Source of the DNA: Pseudomonas mandelii
GTDB lineage: Bacteria > Pseudomonadota > Gammaproteobacteria > Pseudomonadales > Pseudomonadaceae
DNA length: 37,320 bases
Direction: 5' to 3'
NCBI RefSeq assembly: GCF_024138395.1
Contig: NZ_JAMYDU010000037.1
Coordinates: 1-37,320, forward strand
Shown: positions 8,040-14,953 of the stretch, piece by piece
Layout: each line of letters starts with the position of its first letter
Position numbering within the stretch: position 1 is the first letter of the stretch
Made by a program: the position numbers and the translations under genes
The notes under the pieces: generated by a model
What the model was told of the DNA's origin: nothing
What the model saw: the letters and a program-made list of their open reading frames with translations, nothing else
The model's database searches: none

Positions 8040-10598
8040 TCACTCCAACATCAAACCCAATGTTCTGGCCTTTGCCACCGCATGAGTTCTACGCATCACT
8101 CCCAACTTCATATAAATTCTTCGGGCATGTGTTTTAACGGTATGCAATGAAAGGAAAAGTTTCTCTGCGATTTGTTGATTGGAGTCACCGATGGAGATCA
8201 AGACCAATACTTGCAACTCTCGCTGACTAAGCATATTTTCTGTTTCAGATTCTGCGGTAATTTCCAGCTTTTGGTCTAATGCAATAGCCGGATCGAATAG
8301 CTTTGGCGAGCGCAGGGAGACTTGACGTATCACAAAGTGCAACCCCGATCGCTGGACAATCTTCAATCCGGATTCCACATGCTCAATCACCTGTAACGAA
8401 TCGTTGTGCAGCGATGCCACTTCGGCCAACGCAAAATGCAGCTCTGCTTCCAGTGCCTGCGCCCCGCAATTACGTGCCTTATCCAATAACACCTGAAGTT
8501 GCTCTGGCAGATCACTACCACGGTGCAAATATGCCTTGGCCAGTATCAACAAGTATTGGATACGAGCAATCAACTCAACTGTCGCCGGAGGTGCCTGCAA
8601 TGCATTCGGTGGTTGATAGTGACGCAGCACCCGACTCAAAGCCTCATGTGCCAACTGCGCTCGCCCCTGTTGCAACCAGAACTGGCTACTGACTTGTAAC
8701 AACACCCCACGATAAACCGTATCTGGAATCCTGCGTTGCTGCATTAACCGTTCGGCCTCGTGCAAGCGCTCAAACGCTTGCGCGTATTCGCAGTGGTTGG
8801 CCGCAATTTGCGCCAACCCCAGGTAGGCGTACAACACATGTTTATCGTGACTGCGCAAGCAATCATCCAGGCCATGCTTGAACAGAACGGCTGCTTGCTC
8901 CTCTAGTCCCATACTCAATGCCAATCGGCCACGGCGCAGCGCGATACGACCGAGCAGCGGTGAGGGCCGCTCCGCGCGCTGGCCAAGCAATTGCTCGATT
9001 CCCATAAGCAAGTTGTCAGCGCGGGCGGGAGCACCACGCTGCTCAAGCAACTGCGCGTGATCAAGTTCCAGCAAGCCTTCAAACAGCAAGGAGCCTTGTG
9101 CCCGGGCCAGGCACAAAGCTTCGCGGCTGATGGCGTGTGCCTGTTCGAGTTCATCACATAGCAGCGCCTGTTGAGTCAGCCCTGACAGGCACAGCAACCT
9201 TGTCGCCCAGGCATCGTAATCAAGTGCGTCCAGAGCATGTTGAAAGAGTTCACGCGCTGGGTCCATACGACCTTGCAAATGCATCAGCCAACCCAGCTGC
9301 GCTTGCCAGCGCGCAATCAATTGCCGTTCAAGAGAAGCCGAAGGTTGCGGCATGAAATTGGCCAAGTGTGCGATGCACTGCGTTGCCTGTTCGAACCGCC
9401 CGGCAAACAACAGCGCTGCCGTAATCAGCCCGACCAACTGCGGTGAACCCAGGGTCATGCCTTCCCCTTGGCATTCGTGCAGGCGCAATAACAGCACTAC
9501 GGTTTGCTCTTCAAAAAGATGCTCGAAGCTGAAGTGCTGCAACACGCTGACTGCCGTTTCGAATTCCTCTGCGAGCAACGCCTGCTCGAAAGCCGATCGC
9601 CAGTCCCCGGCAGCGGCGAACCATTGGCAAGCCCGACGATGCCATGAGCGGGCCGCGGGCCAGTGTTCTTCGCGCATCACTTGCGCCAAAGGCGCGAAGA
9701 TCTGCAACCACTGGGACGAGTCGTTCCATGGCTCGATAAAACAACCCAGCGATTGCAGCGTCCGCAGGTAATGCGCCCCTTCTCCAGCGCCGAACAAGTG
9801 CTCACACAGTTCAGCGTTGAAGCGCGGAAGATTCGCCAGTACCCGCCAGACTTCCGCCAGTTCCGGCGTCAGATTGCCGAAAAGTTCGTGCTGCAGGTAA
9901 TCAAGCAACGTTTCCACCCGTTGCTGCAGCTGAGTGCTTTGCGACCAGTCGCACTTTTGCAGCAGCGCCATGCGCACGCCGGCGCACCAGCCACCGGTTC
10001 GATGAATGACTCGCCCGGCCACTCGGGTGGCTTGCTCCGTTGACAGATGTTTCAGCGCCTGGGCGATCTCGTCCTGCGACAGCGCCAGCGTCGTGCTTTC
10101 GCATTCATACAATTCGTCATCCAGCAGCAACCGTGGCCAGTTGCATGGCGGGCGTCGACGGGTGCTGAGCCACCAGATCAGCGCGGGGCTACTGAGTGCC
10201 AGCAAGCGATCAAGCAGCGCATCGAGCGCCGGGTCGGGCAACCGACAGTAATCGTCGATAAACAACCAGGTGGGTGTCGACCAGTGCGTCAAAGCCGCAG
10301 TCAACCGCACTTCATCCATGTCGACCAGACCCAGAGCCTGGCCCACCTGCTGACAGAATTGCTCAGTACTCAAAGACTCGCCCATCAACGGCAACCAGTG
10401 CACGGTGCAATGCGCCGGGGCTCGCAACAGGCATTCGGTGAGCAGCGCGGTTTTGCCACTGCCTGCCGGCGCACAGACCAGCCTGACCCGCGCCGCCGAT
10501 TCGAGCAGCGGTTCGCTCAGTCGACCACGTGGCTGATGATGGGAAGAAAGTCTGGGCAAAAATCCGGGGCGATCCAGACAGGCAGTCATGGCGGTCAT
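8040..10598 (-). CDS. MalT-type LuxR-family transcriptional activator
   Basis: This 852-aa protein has the layout of LAL/MalT regulators. A P-loop ATPase comes first (Walker A APAGSGKT at about 43-50, Walker B-like WLFIDDY about 60 residues on). A long TPR-like helical middle follows. The C-terminal LuxR helix-turn-helix runs from about 789 to 845 (LSQRELQVLVL, then SNQQIAEKLFLSLHTVKTH). The ATG at 10598 has AAGAAGG 8 nt upstream; ATG 10589 is also possible. It lies downstream of DUF1329 and DUF1302 on the same strand, separated by a terminator, so it probably has its own promoter and may control those two genes. Such regulator/DUF1302/DUF1329 groups recur in Pseudomonas; the effector is unknown. 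The HTH-coding end (8040-8280) is only about 42% GC, unlike most of the rest. Confidence 0.85.
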   Translation of the reverse strand: MTAMTACLDRPGFLPRLSSHHQPRGRLSEPLLESAARVRLVCAPAGSGKTALLTECLLRAPAHCTVHWLPLMGESLSTEQFCQQVGQALGLVDMDEVRLTAALTHWSTPTWLFIDDYCRLPDPALDALLDRLLALSSPALIWWLSTRRRPPCNWPRLLLDDELYECESTTLALSQDEIAQALKHLSTEQATRVAGRVIHRTGGWCAGVRMALLQKCDWSQSTQLQQRVETLLDYLQHELFGNLTPELAEVWRVLANLPRFNAELCEHLFGAGEGAHYLRTLQSLGCFIEPWNDSSQWLQIFAPLAQVMREEHWPAARSWHRRACQWFAAAGDWRSAFEQALLAEEFETAVSVLQHFSFEHLFEEQTVVLLLRLHECQGEGMTLGSPQLVGLITAALLFAGRFEQATQCIAHLANFMPQPSASLERQLIARWQAQLGWLMHLQGRMDPARELFQHALDALDYDAWATRLLCLSGLTQQALLCDELEQAHAISREALCLARAQGSLLFEGLLELDHAQLLEQRGAPARADNLLMGIEQLLGQRAERPSPLLGRIALRRGRLALSMGLEEQAAVLFKHGLDDCLRSHDKHVLYAYLGLAQIAANHCEYAQAFERLHEAERLMQQRRIPDTVYRGVLLQVSSQFWLQQGRAQLAHEALSRVLRHYQPPNALQAPPATVELIARIQYLLILAKAYLHRGSDLPEQLQVLLDKARNCGAQALEAELHFALAEVASLHNDSLQVIEHVESGLKIVQRSGLHFVIRQVSLRSPKLFDPAIALDQKLEITAESETENMLSQRELQVLVLISIGDSNQQIAEKLFLSLHTVKTHARRIYMKLGVMRRTHAVAKARTLGLMLE

Positions 10599-10686
10599 CG
10601 AATGAGCCTTCTTATCGTTATGCGATCACCCTAGCCCCGTCCCATCAGCTTGTTGACGAAAATTCAGCGCGCTGATTGACGGCCAT

Positions 10687-10711
10687 AAAAAAGGCGACCC
10701 TACGGTCGCCC
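10687..10711 (-). terminator. Rho-independent terminator of the DUF1302-DUF1329 operon
   Basis: Read on the minus strand, a 7-bp GC stem GGCGACC/GGTCGCC (10693-10699 with 10704-10710) and a 4-nt loop are followed by six T. It sits 27 nt after the DUF1329 stop codon. Confidence 0.9.
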
Positions 10712-10737
10712 TCTTTACAGCCGATGTATCAAAACCT

Positions 10738-12105
10738 TTACCGAACGCCCTCGGCGCGCAGGGCCGACGGGGTGTAGTCCGCAGACTTGGCTTCGAAGCC
10801 GAATTCGAAGCTGTGCTTCTCTTCGTTCTTCATGCCCAGGGCAATGTATCGACCGGCAATGATGTCGTAGAGCGCCTCCAGGGTGTAGGCCGGCGTCTGG
10901 TGATCGTAGTAATACTGAGCGTGACCTTCGCCCACCCGCCAGAGTTGGCCGCGACCGTCGTAGTGATCCGCTAGCGCCACTTGCCAGCTGTCTTCGTCCA
11001 GGTACATGTGGCGCTTGGCATAGATGTGCCGTTCGCTCGGCTTGACCGTGCCGACCACTTCCCAGACCCGGTGCAGCTCGTAGCGAGTCAGGTCCTGATT
11101 GATGTGCCCGGCCTTCACCACGTCATCGTACTTGAGGCTTGGCGAGTCGAGTTTGTAGCTGTTGTAGGGGATGTACATTTCCTTTTTGCCGATCAGTTTC
11201 CAGTCGTAGCGATCCGGCGCGCCAGAGAACATGTCGAAGTTATCCGAAGTCCGCAAACCATCGGCGGCGGTGCCCGGCCCGTCATAAGCCACCTGTGGCG
11301 CGCGTCGCACTCGACGCTGACCGGCGTTGTAGATCCACGCCAGACGCGGCTCTTTCACCTGATCGAGGGTTTCGTGCACCAGCAGCACGTTACCCGCCAG
11401 CCTCGCCGGCGCGGTCACCGATTGCTTGAAGAAGGTCAGCACGTTGGCGGCTTTTTCCGGGTCCAGGTCCTTCATCAATTGTGGAACGGCGATCTCTTCC
11501 TCGAAGCGGATCGACGTGTAGCTGCCATTGGTCTGCGGGGTCACCTGGGTGATGATGCGTCGCTGGTTGCCACCGTGGTAACGGGTGATATGGTTCCACA
11601 GCACCTCCACGCCATTCTTCGGAATCGGGAACGCGTAGTAGCGATTGCCGGTGAAGTTGGCCAGACCGTTGCCGTCGTTGATGCTGTTTACGTTCAGTGC
11701 GCTGCGCTTGGCCGACTCGTAGATCTCCGGCGGCAGGGCCACGGTGCGATGGGTCGGGTAGACCGGAATCTTGTAGGTTTGCGGGTAGCGCTTGAACATC
11801 GCCAGCTGCCCATCCGAGAGCTTGTCCTTGTACTTGTCGGCCGTTGCTGCGGTGATGGTGAACAGCGGTTTTTCACTGGCGAACGGGTCCGCCAGGAAGC
11901 CTTTGCTGTCGACAGCGCCGGCGTTTTTCGGGATGCCACCGGTCCAGGCCGGGATCGAGCTGTCAGCGTTGCCGGCCTTCTCGGCGCCCAGCGGCGTGAG
12001 GGTGGTGCCGAGCTTGTTGGCTTCTTCCGGCGAGACCGCCGCCATCACGTTGGCGGCCAGCAGGCTCAGGGCCAGGGCGCCGCATTGCAGAATCATCTTG
12101 CGCAT
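10738..12105 (-). CDS. DUF1329 (LolA-like) periplasmic protein
   Basis: This protein of about 455 aa begins with a signal peptide (MRKMILQCGALALSLLAANV, then MAAVSPEEA), so it is exported. The conserved body includes IPAWTGGIPKNAG, YHGGNQRRIITQVTPQTNGS, EPRLAWIYNAGQRRVRRAP and RYELHRVWEVVGTVKPSERHIYAKR. These fit DUF1329, a family related to the LolA/LolB lipoprotein-carrier fold. The start at 12105 is preferred because GAGAAGG lies 9 nt upstream; the ATGs at 12114 and 12111 are too close to it. It follows the DUF1302 gene by 23 nt and is closed by a terminator. In Pseudomonas this pair is often linked to export or uptake of lipid-like or hydrophobic compounds; substrate and exact role are unknown. 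Confidence 0.85.
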   Translation of the reverse strand: MRKMILQCGALALSLLAANVMAAVSPEEANKLGTTLTPLGAEKAGNADSSIPAWTGGIPKNAGAVDSKGFLADPFASEKPLFTITAATADKYKDKLSDGQLAMFKRYPQTYKIPVYPTHRTVALPPEIYESAKRSALNVNSINDGNGLANFTGNRYYAFPIPKNGVEVLWNHITRYHGGNQRRIITQVTPQTNGSYTSIRFEEEIAVPQLMKDLDPEKAANVLTFFKQSVTAPARLAGNVLLVHETLDQVKEPRLAWIYNAGQRRVRRAPQVAYDGPGTAADGLRTSDNFDMFSGAPDRYDWKLIGKKEMYIPYNSYKLDSPSLKYDDVVKAGHINQDLTRYELHRVWEVVGTVKPSERHIYAKRHMYLDEDSWQVALADHYDGRGQLWRVGEGHAQYYYDHQTPAYTLEALYDIIAGRYIALGMKNEEKHSFEFGFEAKSADYTPSALRAEGVR

Positions 12106-12128
12106 TAACATCATCCTTCTCAGCCAGA

Positions 12129-13922
12129 TCAGAAGTTCACACCGAAGCTCAGCGCCAGGAAGTCACGGTCTTCGAGGACGTTGTAGTCACCGCCAAAGAA
12201 GTCGGTGTAACTGAGGCTCGCGGTATAGGTGTTGCGGTAATCGGCATCGACACCGACGCTGACCGCCTTGGCGCCTTCGTTGAACAGCCCGTTGGGACCG
12301 TAGCCGGCGACGTCATGGGACCAGGACAGGTTGGGTTTGAGGTTGATCCCGCCGATTACGTTGGCGTAATCGAGGATCGCCCGGGCGCGGTAGCCCCAGG
12401 AGGTGGAAGTGACGAAGCCGTCGGTATCGCCACCGAAACCGTACTGGCCGTAGACCGAATCGCGGCCATAACGCAGCTCGCTCCGCGACTCCAGACCACC
12501 GACCCGTACCACCGCGGCTTCACCGACCAGGGTCAGCCGTTGGGCGCCCAGCACTTGATCGAAGAAGTGCGTCAGGGTGCTTTGAACCTGGGTCACTTCC
12601 TTGCGGCGGTAACCGGTGTTGTCGGCACCTGGCCGGGTCGCGACAGGCGATGCGGCGCCACCGGCGATCGGGTTAACCAGCGCCAGGGTCAGGTCGTTGG
12701 TGTTGACCTGCACTGGAGCGTTGGGCCGGTAGCTGATTTCGCCGGTCCAGGCAGTGCCGGTGGGCAAGGTGGTGGAGAAGCTCGCCCCGTACAGACGAAT
12801 GTCTTCCGGGTACTCAAGGTAATACTGGCCGCGCCCGAGCATCACACTTTGCGCCAGGCCCGAGCCGCTGCCCGGGGCCAGACGGTTGGCGGTGCTGACC
12901 ATGCCCGGCAGGCTGGCCAGCGTCGACAGCCCGGCGGTGGTAGTGCCGACGGTCGGTGTGCGACTGTGGTAGTTCATGAAGTAGAGGCCGTATTCGGTGT
13001 CGTCACCGAGCCAGCGCAACGCCGTGCCCCACTGCCCCGAATCCCGGGCATCGCGGTCACCGCCGCGGGGCACGATCACCCCCTCTCGGGTAACCTGGAT
13101 AGGTTGGCCAAAGGCTGCCGCCAGCGGCGCCAATGGCGCAATCGCCGGGCTGCCGACGGTGTAACCGTTGTTGCAGCCGTCCGCCGCCACGTCGACGCCA
13201 AAGAAGGTGCCGCAGTTGTCGAGAACGGTCTGATCCCACTCCAGTTGGTAGAAACCTTCCACCGTGAGCTGATCGGTCAGGCCTTGGGAGGCGAACAGCA
13301 TGTTCACCGGAATCAGGCCTTCCTTGATCTCGGCGCCAGGACGACGGAATGCGGAAACATCGACCGGGTTGATGCTGTTGATCGAGTTGCCGATGAAGGT
13401 ACTTTCACCCCAGCTGACCACCTGCTTGCCGGCGCGCACGGTGCCCGGCAGATCGGCAATGGAATAGTTGTGATAGACGAACGCATCGAGAATCTGTGCG
13501 CCCGAAGACTTGGCACCCTCTTTGCGACCGCTGTCGCTGATCTGCTTGAACTCGCGATCTTCGTCCTTCAGCTCGAAGTCGTACCAGTACTTGCCACGGA
13601 CGAACACCCCCGTGTCGCCGTACTTCAATTCGAGGTCGTGGATACCTTTGAAGATCTTGGAGAAAGTCTCGCCTTTCTTGAAGTTCAGGCGTCCGTCGTC
13701 ACCGGTCGAAGACTGGCCGGTACCGCCATTGACGGTGCCCACCAGCGACTTGTCGGCATCACGCATGCCCCAGCTCGCGCCGACCGACAACGAGGAATCG
13801 AACTGCCCCTCGATTTCGCCGATGTTGAATGAAACAGCCTGCGCCTGGGCACAGCAGCCCAAGGCCACCGCAGCGGCCAGCGCGTGCGGTTTGAAGATGG
13901 CGCGCATTGTTGTTTTTGTCAT
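12129..13922 (-). CDS. DUF1302 outer-membrane beta-barrel protein
   Basis: The 597-aa product starts at the ATG at 13922 (MTKTTMRAIFKPHALAAAVA), has a signal peptide ending AQAQA, and a mature start VSFNIGEIEGQFDSSLSVGA. That start is typical of DUF1302, a predicted outer-membrane barrel family. Barrel features are repeated aromatic/glycine strands (YLEYPEDIRLYGASFSTTLP, SFTDFFGGDYN-like turns) and a C-terminal phenylalanine (SFGVNF), the usual barrel-assembly signal. GGGGAA lies 5-10 nt before the ATG. The frame stays open to 14396, but the added N-terminus only translates a DNA repeat and is not part of the gene. It is the first gene of a two-gene operon with DUF1329. Confidence 0.87.
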   Translation of the reverse strand: MTKTTMRAIFKPHALAAAVALGCCAQAQAVSFNIGEIEGQFDSSLSVGASWGMRDADKSLVGTVNGGTGQSSTGDDGRLNFKKGETFSKIFKGIHDLELKYGDTGVFVRGKYWYDFELKDEDREFKQISDSGRKEGAKSSGAQILDAFVYHNYSIADLPGTVRAGKQVVSWGESTFIGNSINSINPVDVSAFRRPGAEIKEGLIPVNMLFASQGLTDQLTVEGFYQLEWDQTVLDNCGTFFGVDVAADGCNNGYTVGSPAIAPLAPLAAAFGQPIQVTREGVIVPRGGDRDARDSGQWGTALRWLGDDTEYGLYFMNYHSRTPTVGTTTAGLSTLASLPGMVSTANRLAPGSGSGLAQSVMLGRGQYYLEYPEDIRLYGASFSTTLPTGTAWTGEISYRPNAPVQVNTNDLTLALVNPIAGGAASPVATRPGADNTGYRRKEVTQVQSTLTHFFDQVLGAQRLTLVGEAAVVRVGGLESRSELRYGRDSVYGQYGFGGDTDGFVTSTSWGYRARAILDYANVIGGINLKPNLSWSHDVAGYGPNGLFNEGAKAVSVGVDADYRNTYTASLSYTDFFGGDYNVLEDRDFLALSFGVNF

Positions 13923-14116
13923 GCGTCTTCCCCGGTGAGTGACAGAAGACCCCACCCTACTTCCGCACGCCGGGAGCGATAAGCGCACCAAGGAGGTATT
14001 CGCGTTGTACCTCCAAAGGATGAATGCCCGCATGGGACGGGGGTTTGCGCGGGGTATGGATGGGCTGGATGAAGGATTATCAGCGCAGCGCATGGGAACA
14101 GGGTGAAGCAAGACGT

Positions 14117-14363
14117 GTAGCAGCTGCCGAGCTCGCGAGGCTGCGTTCGCTGGTAGCAGCTGTCGAGCTTGCGAGGCTGCGTTCGCTGGTAGCAGCTGTC
14201 GAGCTTGCGAGGCTGCGTTCGGCTGCGAAGCAGTCGTAAACCCTGAGTCCGCGGTATACCTGATGAAAGGCGGTACCTGATTTTGCGACTGCTGCGCAGC
14301 CGAACGCAGCCTCGCAAGCTCGACAGCTGCTACCAGTGAACGCAGCCTTCGGCAGCTGCTACA
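14117..14363. repeat. 36-bp tandem repeats plus inverted copy
   Basis: Three copies of a 36-bp unit beginning GTAGCAGCTGYCGAGCTYGC start at 14117, 14153 and 14189 with exact 36-bp spacing; the third diverges at its end. An inverted copy follows at about 14285-14333 and a shorter remnant ends near 14363. The same sequence family recurs at 20526-20651, so this is a dispersed Pseudomonas intergenic repeat rather than a local feature. Confidence 0.85.
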
Positions 14364-14396
14364 GGGGGCAACCAGAGACTGTTGCTGAGACTGCAA

Positions 14397-14635
14397 CAGT
14401 GCATGTCTGGAATCGCTATTTTTCCTTTGCGCTCAAGCCCTTATTCTTGCCGGGCTTTCACGGCAAACGGCCTGAAAGCATAAAGCGACGGGAGGATAGA
14501 CCCACCCCGTTGGCGACAGAATCCAGATGATTTGAAATGTATTTTTTCGACTCATCGCCCCTGTTCACTGACGTTGATTTGTTGCTCCTTGATCCAACGT
14601 CTTACTTTGGCCGCTGCGTTTGCAGCGGCCTTTTT
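14397..14635 (+). ncRNA. Candidate small RNA or leader ending in a terminator
   Basis: A strong intrinsic terminator closes a plus-strand stretch that has no recognisable gene. The only open frame (about 14336-14530) starts inside the dispersed repeat and resembles nothing I know. A transcript starting somewhere after the repeat and ending at about 14635 would be an sRNA of up to about 200 nt. The 5' end and promoter cannot be assigned from sequence alone. Confidence 0.3.
14608..14635 (+). terminator. Strong rho-independent terminator without an assigned gene
   Basis: A perfect 9-bp stem GGCCGCTGC/GCAGCGGCC (14608-14616 with 14621-14629), a 4-nt loop GTTT and six T (14630-14635). It could also insulate the bacteriocin gene from upstream transcription. 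Confidence 0.9.
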
Positions 14636-14953
14636 TATGGGTGATCGATTTGTCTGGCAATCAGGCTTCATACAAGTGTTCCTACAAGATATTTCGCTGT
14701 AGCAGGTAAGAAACATCCTCCTCAAGATAAAGACATTTCTAATTATTTATTCAGCGAAGGAAACTTCTCTCGATTACGCGAGTGGTTCCCTACGCGTTTC
14801 TCGGACCCATAACTTTCAATTCCACTGTAACGTAAAGCAATAACTTATCCATCAATGGACGAGCACTCTCTACTGCGACAAGCCGGAACATCTTTCGAAA
14901 CCTATCCATTGACCACATAAAAACCCTGAACAGCAAATTCAAAGGAATTGAAT

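Larger units (their letters stand above)
13923..14953. other. About 1 kb without a convincing protein gene
   Basis: This stretch separates the divergent DUF1302 and bacteriocin genes. It contains 36-bp tandem repeats with an inverted copy (14117-14363), an uncharacterised segment ending in a strong plus-strand terminator (14364-14635), and an AT-rich segment (about 14640-14953) that should hold the bacteriocin promoter. I could not find a clear LexA box or PrtN P-box in that segment. Confidence 0.7.

Noticed and set aside
12315..13832. 505-aa open frame on the plus strand opposite the DUF1302 gene
   Set aside because: GC-rich Pseudomonas genes often leave the opposite strand open. The DUF1302 frame has a signal peptide, barrel end and ribosome site; the antisense frame has no recognisable domain.
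14117..14230. 36-bp repeats as a CRISPR array
   Set aside because: The units follow one another directly without spacers, an inverted copy follows, and no cas gene is present.
13923..14396. N-terminal extension of the DUF1302 frame with repeated 12-residue blocks
   Set aside because: The blocks only translate the 36-bp DNA repeats. The signal peptide begins at 13922.
14640..14953. LexA or PrtN control site for the bacteriocin gene
   Set aside because: I looked for CTGT-N8-ACAG and for ATTG..GT repeats and found no convincing match; control by the SOS response remains possible but unsupported here.
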